Shown here in pieces: positions 34,503 through 52,900 of a stretch of 64,000 nt of DNA. The notes below the pieces were generated by a model. That model was not told the DNA's origin. It made no database searches and saw only the letters and a program-made list of their open reading frames with translations. Position numbers and translations under genes: made by a program. Every line of letters starts with the position of its first letter. The first letter of the stretch is position 1. The stretch is from Trichuris trichiura (taxonomy: Eukaryota; Nematoda; Enoplea; Trichinellida; Trichuridae), in assembly GCA_037903355.1 (NCBI GenBank), contig JBAJFE010000004.1:682001-746000 (forward strand), in the 5' to 3' direction.

Positions 34503-35891
34503 CAGTCCGTAAAATCAAGAATACTGCAGAGATTAGGATCATCCTTAATGAAATGGACGTCTCGGAAGCCAGGCATCAGAATGCGTCCTCGTCCTAAGCG
34601 GGTCTACCTACTAATCATTAAATGTACTTTATACAGTAACCCAGTTTGCATTCGAATTATTTCAAATTCTACAGTCACAAACGAATGCTTTCTTTGCCTT
34701 ACTTTTTTTAATGCTTTTTTAAACCGCTCGCATACTTTTCTTTTTGCTTGGTTCCAAATTGCTCAGTAAGCAGATAAAGACGAAATTTTCACGTATCGTT
34801 CGCACTGTTGGTGATTTTTGAAATCTCTCTTATGCTGAACGAGCAGAGAACAAAAGCGCAGGAGTTGAGTAAGAATTGATTTTATTAGTGCTATTCTACT
34901 TGCCTAGTTAAGACAACAAAAACGATCAGGCGAGTTCGTTGCGACGATTTCTTTACATTCGTGAAATTCGGCTCAGGAAATCTCTTCGGTAAGGTGGCTT
35001 GAAGTTGTTTATCTTCAGCATTCGAATAACCCCAAAAGGCTCGATATGCTCTGTATCCATTTTCAGCTCTTCGACCTATGCTAATGCTTTCGCCAACAGC
35101 CTATTCGCCTGTTTTTTCCCTTGTATGAAAAATTTCGTAATTCAGCTAAGGAGTAGTAGAGATACTGTTGCTGCGTCCTAATCTGAAAGGCTTGAATACA
35201 ATTTCGCTTGGAAAACGCAAGAAAAACAGTCCCCAGACGAAAATCTCGTTTGAATTACTGTAGCATAAAAAATGAAAAGTAGGTATGTTAAAGCACATTA
35301 GTCTGTGCGCATACTGTAGGGGCTATTTTGCAGCTGCTCCTTAACTGTACGCATTCTACTAGCAATAACATTACTTCGTAAGTACGTAGCGCCAACTGAT
35401 TTTTGAAATACGCTAAAAACATTTCATTCATTTGTCTTTTAAAAACTGGCATAATTCTAGGAAATTTATGCAATCACCTACGTCAAGCAGACGCGCCGGC
35501 GAAACTGCTACGAAGAAGACGGAAAGTGTGACAACATTCCCATTTGTCATGTTGCTCTCAAGAAGCGATGGAACGTTCTGGATGGGGACAGTCATTAAAG
35601 ACCAGTTTTACATCTCTCTTAGCGACTGGAGGAAAAAACCACGTGCACACAACGCCTTTACTTAATAATTCTCTCGCTTAAATGGTAAAAATTTTTTAAA
35701 TGCTCCCGAATACTTACCAATAGAAGAACGAGCAAAATTAATCAGCCGAAACGAATGCCGATCGAATTGCTACTCTTTTACGTTGCAGAACGAGGTACAT
35801 CGAAACACAACGGCTGGAATTAAAGACAAATCGTTGTACCGTTGTCGCGCGAGAGAGAAAAAAAATGGTCAAACGAAATTTGAAAAAAAGC

Positions 35892-36623
35892 TTAAACACC
35901 AGTAGCTGCTCGGGTTTGAGCTCGTCGAGTGGTCACTGCCTGGAAACCGGACTTTATAGTGGCCACGGAACACCTGCTACCGCAGGTTTGACATTGCAAA
36001 AAGAAAAGCCTCGTATCCTTATCAAGCACTGTGTCAGCGGACTTGCATGTATGGCACGTTACGTATTCCTTAATGTACTTGCGAAGAACGCTCTCGAAGT
36101 GTTTCTGCTGGAAGCGACCCTTCATTATTAGCTGATCGTTACCGTCAATAGAGCCGCTTGTGCCAAGTTCGGCTAGCAGGAAGGCTAATACGTGTTTTGG
36201 GGTGCGTTTGAGCAGACGACAAATTTCGGCAAAATTGGCAAACGCCGTCTTCTTCGAACCAACGCGCAACACTTCGGGAGGCTTCATCACGAACTTCTTT
36301 TTCTCGCCCGTTACCAAGTCGGGATTCTTCTCGCGCATTATCGCGTAAACACGCTGCAATAACTGTTCGTACGAGTATAGCGAGCAAGTTTCAACAGTCC
36401 CGTCGGCGGCCGCTGCGCTACCGGCGGCTCCGTCCGTTCCATCGACAGTTTCCAAATTCAACTGCGGCTTTTTCTTCTTTTTCTTCAATTTGCTAAAGTC
36501 GTCCAAAGCCGGCGGCTCCTGGTCAACGGTCGCTTGGACGTTTTCCGCCGGTTCCAGAATCAGCTCCTTCTTCTTTTTCTTCTTCTTCATGCCGGGATCG
36601 AAAACCAGTTGTTCCTTGTCCAT
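35892..36623 (-). CDS. EIF2S2: Translation initiation factor eIF2 subunit beta
   Basis: A 243-residue intron-free frame starts at [12 protein letters not shown]; the nearby upstream open codons lack an ATG. The N terminus carries two polylysine boxes ([13 protein letters not shown] and [13 protein letters not shown]), where human eIF2-beta has three. These K-boxes bind eIF5 and eIF2B-epsilon. The conserved C-terminal two thirds is intact: [78 protein letters not shown] and a Cys4 zinc ribbon (CHTC...CQTC) followed by [15 protein letters not shown]. The protein is a subunit of the GTP-dependent ternary complex that delivers initiator tRNA to the 40S ribosome. It is about 90 residues shorter than the human protein, all from the low-complexity N terminus. 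GSK3, which in animals phosphorylates eIF2B rather than eIF2, lies divergently 0.8 kb away; I attach no meaning to that. Confidence 0.96.
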   Translation of the reverse strand: MDKEQLVFDPGMKKKKKKKELILEPAENVQATVDQEPPALDDFSKLKKKKKKPQLNLETVDGTDGAAGSAAAADGTVETCSLYSYEQLLQRVYAIMREKNPDLVTGEKKKFVMKPPEVLRVGSKKTAFANFAEICRLLKRTPKHVLAFLLAELGTSGSIDGNDQLIMKGRFQQKHFESVLRKYIKEYVTCHTCKSADTVLDKDTRLFFLQCQTCGSRCSVATIKSGFQAVTTRRAQTRAATGV

Positions 36624-37442
36624 TTTTCCCAATGATAAACCTGTAAAAGAAGCAAAGGGAAAAGTAGATTACAATAACGCCACAGCTGTGTACTAGTAAA
36701 CAATACGAACGCGTTCTACGCTAGAACCTGTAGCCCAATTAATACAGTATACATAGCGCTCAAGTTCAATTGGTAGTGGAAATGCATTTTAAACATATTC
36801 AATTATCCTAGCGATGCGAAAGCAAAAATGACTTGCTACTGCTTGCTTAAATGTATTAAACATTAGCATAAAATATTCCATCGGGCTTGAAAAGCTCAAA
36901 CCGACGGAGGAGGTGAAAGCAGCTGCTAAAGAGCCCTTATAGATTGATTCAGCACTTCTGTGCAGCGTAGTTTGGCAGTTCGAATATATATATGTTGAAA
37001 AAAAATAATCGCAACTTGATTTTTGTTTTGCAGTTAGATTTTTGGGTAGGCATTAACTGCCGATAGGCAGAGGACGAAAAGTACAGATTTCAGCAAAGGC
37101 TATATTTCTTGCCTTTTAAGCTTTTAAATTTAAAACGCGGTAATAAATAAATAGGTAAGTTAATTTTAAAATAGTTCGCTGCAGTTTTCCCGTCGTACAA
37201 TGTTGTATGGCGGCAGGTTTACTTTAAACTATGCTCAGGTTATTAGTCTGTTTGCTGTCGCAGGAGACTGTAGGCTGTCATTTGCTTCTGTGTCGGTCGG
37301 TTTAGTGTCGGTTGCTCATCGCGAACTGCCACCGACGCGCGTTTTGCGATCGCCCCCTTCGTCATCTTCAATGTGGAAAGTATGCCCACGCTAGCTACCT
37401 GTTCTGCGTTCGCACTTGACTATTATCGCTGCTACTATCAAA
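36624..37442. other. Divergent promoter region eIF2-beta/GSK3
   Basis: About 0.8 kb between two divergent starts. On the minus strand a TACAG acceptor-like site lies 15 bases upstream of the eIF2-beta ATG. This suggests that a 5' non-coding exon or a spliced leader joins there. No other element is supported. Confidence 0.5.
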
Positions 37443-42809
<5,367 letters not shown>

Positions 42810-43844
42810 CACAAACCGCCGTTCGTGAGGAGCAACGGGCTGTTCAGTGTTCATTCAGCCCGGAGCTTCTTTTTCTTTTAAAATGCGGCTGCTGCTGCTG
42901 CCCTTTTTTGTCGTCGCCACAGGTCGGCATGTTGTAACGCCGACCTGCGGCGATGATGTCTGTTGTAATACATCTATTGCCCTGTTTTTTTTGCCGTTAA
43001 CAAGTCGCGGTGCGTCCCGCTGCCGATTTGCATTTTCTCCGTTTAGACCATGCATACACCCATTCTCGGTCAGGAGCAAAGCGGCGCTGCGTACAAAGCA
43101 TTAATCATTTCCTCCTTGCAACGAAGCTGCATAGTCTCCTGACCAAACGCAGAGAGTATCATTCATTTTTGCGCTTTCCATTATAGCAGCATTGTTGCTT
43201 GTGGACTTGGCGCCCTGGTGTAACAAATGCGCAATTTACGAATACGGTTTTTTTCTTGTGATAGTGCTAATTTTCAAATGTTTGTACACAACGGTTTCCA
43301 TGCAACTTGTTTCACTCTCTCTCGCTCGCTCGCTCGCTCTCTTTTTTCTTCTGTCTCCATCTCCCACGCAGTTCTGTCTTCTTCTTCATAGTTAATCCGT
43401 TCGCGCAGAATTAACGGCATTGCACAGACGTATGTGTTGTATCAATTAAAGTTGTACGGAAACGGCAGTTTCGTCTTGCCGTTTAAGCCGCTAACTTATT
43501 ATCTACGATGCTCAGACTTATTTACAGGTTTTGATACTTCTAAATTCGTCTTTTAAAATTATCAGTAATGCGCAGCGTGTAACCAATAATCGTCGCTGGA
43601 CTTAGCGGTAAAATGAGCGAGATTGCGTAAATGGTTTTCAGGATCACTGCACATTTGCCTATAACGCATTAAGAAGTTTCGCAATTTAATTACCTATTGA
43701 GTGACTTTTGCTGCTTATGCGCATTGATCCTTTATGTTCCTAGGCGCAAAATCCGCGTCGCTCAATTTCAAACATGCCTAGTGACGTCATATACTTGATG
43801 ACGCTTTTATGCAAAAATCTCGCTAAGCCCTCGTTTGATTGCTT
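42810..43844. other. Region downstream of GSK3 (3' UTR and spacer)
   Basis: This stretch probably contains the GSK3 3' UTR. A pyrimidine microsatellite of the TCTCTCTCGCTCGCTC type lies at about 43315-43342. A frame beginning at 42883 (MRLLLLPFFVVATG) looks like a signal peptide, but it lies in the expected 3' UTR, has no conserved continuation and is not called. Confidence 0.5.
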
Positions 43845-44348
43845 CGCTGCTTATTGGCGGAAAGAGAAGACAGCGACGCTGATTTGTTGGCAAATTGCCA
43901 AGACGGCAATTTGAAAAAACTGTTGCACGTCCTTTGGCGTCGGTTATGCAAAAATCTTTACCTTGTAAAACGCTGCTTATTGGCGGAAAGAAAAGACAGC
44001 GACGCTGATTTGTTGGCAGATTGCCAATGCGGCAGTTTGAAAAAATTGTTGCGCGTCCTTTGGCGTCGGTTATGCAAAAATCTTTACCTTGTAAAACGCT
44101 GCTTATTGGCGGAAAGAGAAGACAGCGAGGCTGTTTTGTTGGCAAATTGCCAATGCAGCGATTTGAAAAAACTGTTGCGCGTCCTTTGGCGTCGGTTATG
44201 CAAAAATCTTTACCTTGTAAAACGCTGCTTATTGGCGGATAGAGAAGACAGCGACGCTGTTTTGTTGGCAGATTGCCAAGACGGCAATTTGAAAAAATTG
44301 TTGCGCGTCCTTTGGCGTCGGTTGTACAAAAATCCTTCACCTTGCAAA
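43845..44348. repeat. Tandem repeat, 4 x 126 bp, each unit with an NFI-type palindrome
   Basis: Units start at 43845, 43971, 44097 and 44223 with the common opening CGCTGCTTATTGGCGG and stay in register at exactly 126 bp. The fragment GCAAAAATCT just before unit 1 (about 43811) looks like the tail of an older unit. Each unit contains TTGGC-N5-GCCAA (43887-43901, 44013-44027, 44139-44153, 44265-44279). Each also contains an inverted CCAAT box (ATTGG) next to GCGGAAA. Because 126 is divisible by three, several frames stay open through the array on both strands; see the findings. It lies 1.0 kb downstream of GSK3 and 2.2 kb from the kinase gene. Confidence 0.9.
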
Positions 44349-46574
44349 ACGGCGAAATTGAAAAGACGTTGGTGTGACGTAAACGGCAAAGGCCATCATT
44401 TCCAGGTTGCCCATTTCGGCAGATTAAGTATCCAATTAAGGAAATTATGACCTGCGCGCACTTAATGCAGAAAAGCCTTTGCTGTAATGGTTCCTTAAAG
44501 GCTGATGCCGTTTGTCACGTACAGTGATTATTTCGAATCTTCAGTCTGACGTTTAATTGGCATGATTCGTTGACATGAGATGACGTTAGCATTTACCTGT
44601 CAATGTGACTTCTCAAAATTTCTTTAATTATGACTGACGGCGGCTGTATTTAACTGGTCAGCTGTCTTAGCAATTTTGGTACACGGAGAGGCTAAAGTGG
44701 TTAAGGTTCACTCAGCGGGACGTCATCATTTTTGGCAACGATGCGAAAACGAAATGACCCCGAAGTGCCGTGGAGCCTAAGCGAGCATATGGACGCAAAT
44801 AAATTCAGTTCTTCAGTTCGGAAAAAAAAATAGCGCGCGCATCGTAAACCAGGTGCTTTTGTTGCTACAGTAATTTATTTGCCCATAATGAGATGTACTC
44901 ACCAAAAAAACTTTTTTTCAAATCTCAAAGCTATTGACAATAAGAAAAGCACAAGACGCGTCTAACAGATAAGCCTACGCGAAGGAATTGCGTTTGTTTG
45001 TGTTAAGAACTGTCTATGCAAAAATGTACAACTTCTTCCTTTGCTTTGACAAAATGGCGGTTGAATTAATCACTGCGAACGTGCGCAACTCGTAAACGAG
45101 AACAAAATACACGTGAAGAAAACGTTCAAACTCATGTGCAAACGACGGTCAACTTGAAAAGCAGCGTTTTGTATCATGTGCGTAACGCTCATTGAGCAAA
45201 ACAACGAGTGAGCTCATCGCGTCGTCGCCTTGCGGAATTCATCCAACGTGAATGGAAAACGACGATGCATTTATCTTATTCAATGCTTGCCATAGTACGT
45301 GCTCTACGTTTGGGCAAAAACCTAACGGACAATTTCCAGACGATCAGCTGATTATTTACCGTTCTTACGCATTCTGAATGAAGGGCTTTAACCGACTTGC
45401 GCGCATCAAGTAAAAGTAGAATGAAGTTTAATCAGCGCTATTTTTCTAAGACGCGTCTATGTCAGCATAATAAATCAAACGCGTGAAGAGCATCGCTCCA
45501 CCAGAAGTTCTCTGTTTACGCGGTCGGAAGGTTATTCGTACTTGCATTCCAAAAATTTCAAACGAATTTAACTGCATCGAACCTTTATCATTCGCGTACC
45601 AAAATTTACCTACAGAATATAACCTATTTTTAATAAAAATATTTTTTTTTCTTTAAAGGTCAGCGTCTTACTGTGAGCTTAAAAGTACTGCTAAGACGAC
45701 AAGGCAAATGTTTAGGATATTTCCCTAATAAAGTATGCGCATTCTAAGTTTGCAAAGTTTCAGTAAAGCAATTAAAGGATAATAATAATATATAATGAAA
45801 ACTCGCCTGTTCAGTCAGATCTATATTTGCATAGCCAAATGGACGCTCTCCTAAAAATAATGTTCCGAAAAGACTATACTTGTATACTACTAATATTTTA
45901 ACATTCAATGTACACACGCGGATGTATGAAGAATAAACAAACGCTTTAACAGACTTTGGCAAAAGAAAAGCTCAAAAAATAGAGTAAATTCTTGAAATAC
46001 AATCCGCACAACTGTTGGGAACTATTTGTGCTATACATAATTTAAAAAATCACAAATTTGTAAATTATTAGTATAAGAAAAGCGTCGCAACAAATGTTGA
46101 TAGAAAAGTTTTTCGAAAAACCTCCGAAAGTCTATGGAGCCGTTGCTTACCGACTGCACTCATTTCAAATTAACCGACCAGCTTGAAAAGCACTGCGCTT
46201 AGGCAAACGTGAGCAACCGATACGATAATAAAATAGCTAAGCGCGGTTTGCCTCAACCAAGAAATGCGCAGCTAGGGCGCTTTGGTTTTGTGTAGAAACT
46301 AAGCAATGAAATGGGCTCAAGGTTGTTTCAGCACTTTTCGAAAAAAAACTTGATTTTTAATAAGCGCGAAAGGTAAAATACCTTATTGAAAAGCTAACAC
46401 TAAAAAAATTCTGCAGTAAACCGGTGGCAATTCACCAAATTTGCATACGCGCAAAGCGTAATGGAATGTCGCTGATAAACAGCGCGTTCGAATAGCTCAA
46501 AGGCCGATAAAAATCAGTTTACGGAGGCGAGTCAACTATCAGAGCATTTTATCATCTTTTGGACGATACTTTGA
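44349..46574. other. Intergenic region right of the tandem repeat
   Basis: About 2.2 kb of AT-rich sequence between the repeat array and the 3' end of the SH2-kinase gene. No gene, RNA or repeat is supported. The open frame at 45744-45962 (minus) has no motif. Confidence 0.5.
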
Positions 46575-49389
<2,815 letters not shown>

Positions 49390-49915
49390 GTCTATTGAAC
49401 GGGGTATTCTATTGTCATTTGTTTCACGCGATTTCCCACCGTTGGTAAACCAGTCGCTGCGCTCAAGAGTCAAAGCAGTTTAAACTTTAAAGTTAGTTTT
49501 TTGTGGCCTAAGCGAAGGCAAACAATTTAGCCAACTCGTTGCAATGGAACTCTTTGCAAGCATAGGAAAGGAGAAGAGAAACGAAAAAGAAAAGCATAAC
49601 AAGCAATGCATGCTGACAAGAGCAGCCACTGTACGAAGACGTACAAAACAATAGTAATATTGTCAACGCGCGTAATAGGAAACAGTTTCGGATAATTAAT
49701 TAAAGCTGCTTTAAATTTTGAACTTCTGTTCACATACAAACCTTATATATGCCTATCGACTTGGAGCAGCTGCATAAAGTTCTTGTTTTAATTCAAACAA
49801 AACAACTTACAAGCCTAAAAGTATGCATTCTCATATACGTATGTAGAACGATAAATTCAAATAACATAAAGGATATTTCGGCAAATTAACTTTAGGCAAC
49901 ATGGTTTAAAAAAGC
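49390..49915. other. Intergenic spacer between the SH2-kinase and TOP2
   Basis: About 0.5 kb between the kinase 5' end and the topoisomerase 3' end on the same strand. No gene is supported. It presumably contains the kinase promoter and the TOP2 3' UTR. Confidence 0.5.
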
Positions 49916-52900
49916 TTAGAACGAGGAGTCTGACTCTTCGACAATCGGAGGTTCGAAGCTATCACTCTCGTCGGACCACAGGTTCGACTGCTTGAATTTT
50001 GGTGCTCGTTTTCTTGTTTCCCTCTTCGGAGCTGATTTGTTAGCCTCCTTTTTTGGTTTCTTGACAGCTTCCGCAGCTTTCTTTTTAGATGGACCAGCTT
50101 GCTTTTCCTTCAAAGAAACATACTTTGAAATTATGCGGCGACAAACAGCCGTAAAGCGATAATCAATCTTTGAATTTGAAAATACTGCATATTTTTGCTT
50201 CCCTACTTTTGTTTTCTTCACTTTGACTCCATCGTCGCTCGAAAAAGCAAACGCATCAATGTCGCTGAGCACATCGCTTTCGGGGTCCGACACCGTCAAG
50301 ACTGAATCTTCGCTCACTTCGGACGGCGGACTTTTCTTGCTTCGCTTCGATGGTCCTTTTTTCTTATCATTCGTTGGGCGTTTTTTGATTTCCCTTTTTG
50401 GTTTTTCAGCTGGACGCTTCGATTTCGTTGAAGCAGTACTTGCCTGTTGCTTGGAGCCTCTTTTCGGCGTTTCTACCTTTTGTTCTACGGGTTGCTCAAC
50501 AACAATCTGCCAACAAATTATATTACAAATGGCAAATGTCTTTTCCTAGCTCACCTCCTTTTTCTCGGCCTCTTCAGTGACACTTCCGCTCGAGGAGGCA
50601 ATTAAAACCACGTCGTCATCGTCGTCTAAGGAATCAGACAGTATGGTGTTAAGATCGAATTTCTTTTTTGGCTCTGTCGGCTCCTTTTCCGCGGGCGCCT
50701 TAGTTGCGTCTTTCTTCTGCGTTTCTTTCGTTGCGGGAGACTGAAAAACCTCTTTAGCAAAGCAACCGGAAAATGACCCTTATTGGCTACTTTTTTCTTG
50801 CGTTTTGTCAATTGTTCAACACTAACGCTGCTATCCGAACTGTCTACTACGAAGTCATCGTCGTCGCTATCCAATATTCGACTACGTTTCGGCTTTGGCT
50901 GCGGCGACTTCAACCCGTCCGCTGATGCGGTTTTCTGCTGATTAGCTGAACCTTTCTGAGAAGTCTTCTGTAAAAGCTGTTTTTTTTAAAAATATGCAAA
51001 TTAGTTGCCGTATATACCACCTTTGTTTCAGCTTTCCCTTCCAATGTGTAACTTTCGTCGCTATTGTTGCCGTCCTTATCGAACGAAAAAATGCTGTCGA
51101 CGTCACTCTCGTTATCGGATGAGAAGAACGTGACGCGTTTGCGTTCTCTTAAGGAACGAACAGGTTGTACCTCTTCAGCCGCATCGTCATCATCATTATC
51201 GCTCGAACCCTAAACAAACTAAGTTTGGCAATTAGCCAATACAGTCAACCTATGCCTGATCAGATGAGCTTGACGTTATGCTGAGCACGTCTTCTCCTTT
51301 ACGCGTTCGTTTTCCTGTCTTAGCCTTAAGCGTAAAAAATACGGGTTAGGGTAAAATGCCAACTGAAAAAATTTGCATCACTTTCGAGCTTGCCGAAGCG
51401 GCACTGCGCTTGTTTTTCGTCGTTTTCGCTGCTTCGCCATCCGCTGAAAAGTTCGATAGAAAAATGTGACAATACGAACTCGCGACTCACCAATAATTTT
51501 CGGACCAACGATAACCTTTGGTTTGGCTGTTCTAGTCCTTTTCTTCAACAAACCAACCGCGTCAGCGTCACCGCGGAGCTCTGCTTCTTTCTTTAAAAGA
51601 GTGAAAAAAATTTGCATTGCAAATACAATGGGGTGACCAACATTATTACTATCATAATTTGTCGCTGCTTCGCCTGATCCACCTTTTCGACCTTCAGCCG
51701 AAGCTCGTCAGTTATGTGAGGCTCAATACGCGTGCCTTCCTCGGATGGCGCCGTCTCCTTGCTATTGAGCTTCTTGGCAACGGGTCTGGCGGACGCTTTG
51801 CCACCCTTAATTTTGCTGTCACCTTTACCACCGCTACCCTTCGTCATCAGCTCTTCCTCCTTTTCAATCTTTTCCCTTTTTTCGAGCTCAATCATAAACT
51901 GATCAAGGTCTTCCAACCACAAGTCTTTGGGAGACTTGTTACGAAGCGCCTCAAGTTCTTCCATCTTGCTGTCGCGATCACGCAAGATTTTATCCTTCTC
52001 TTCGAGAGACAATTTCAAAACAGCCATAGATAGCAGGTAGTCGTAGTCTCGCAAGTGAGCCTCGACTGACCCTTCGCTAACTTCCCCCGAAGTTGCTTCC
52101 TCTTCTTCGCCCTCTTCCAGCAGCACCTCTTCGCTAGTCTACGAAGGGAAGAGAAGCGAATTCAAAAATTGCTATAGCCGCAAAAACCTACGGGCGAGCG
52201 TTGCTTTTCTTTCCATACTTTTACGGGATCGGGATCGTATTTCCTTTCCACCAGTTGCTTAACTATAAGTTGCTTTTTCAAATTTTCTATCTTAATTGTG
52301 CCCTCAATCTTTTCAAGTATGAAACGCGCTTGGTTGCGCAGTCTGTTCGACTGGGCGTCCAGCAGACTTTCCATGTAGTCCTTACGCCTATTGTACATGG
52401 ACAGCCGAACGTCGTAGAAGCAGCGCAAAATCTCTTCGGCGCTGCCAAATCGCCGTAGGCAACCTTCGGCGTCGAACAACACCATCTGAGACGTGTTGAT
52501 AAAGTTCTGCAATTTGAACACCTTGTGGACGCCTTCTCTTTGGCATTGTGCCAAATTTTGAGCTGTCATTTGAATAACAAACCGAACGGTCGTGTCCGTA
52601 TGATACTCCTTGTAGTCTCTGCAAAATAGAAAAGCTTAACTGGCCGTGGAAAACGTTCCACCTACTGGATCAAAGCTTGCTTGTTGTCCGTACCGTACAG
52701 CATTGGTTCCAAAACGTTTTCCTTATACTGCTGCGTCCAGACGCCGATGGGCAGTTCGCTTATTTCCAAACGGCCGTCGTCCAGCAAAGCTACCTCGCCA
52801 AAGCAAGCGTACCTTTGGGAGCCCAAGTGGCGAATCAGTCCGCGGAAATTCTTATACCAAGGATGCTGAAATGACGAACTTGCTCAAAATTAACTTTCGG

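Larger units (their letters stand above)
33528..35891. other. Intergenic region upstream of the channel gene
   Basis: About 2.4 kb. It contains a degenerate dispersed repeat copy (about 33968-34120) and a cluster of CRE-like GACGTCAT motifs (34442-34500), both listed separately. Open frames near 34548, 34999 and 35432 show no domain. The rightmost few hundred bases include the short 3' UTR of the eIF2-beta gene. Confidence 0.5.

Noticed and set aside
42847..43104. A signal-peptide-like open frame (from Met at 42883) after GSK3
   Set aside because: It lies in the probable GSK3 3' UTR, has no conserved continuation, and an antisense frame of similar length exists.
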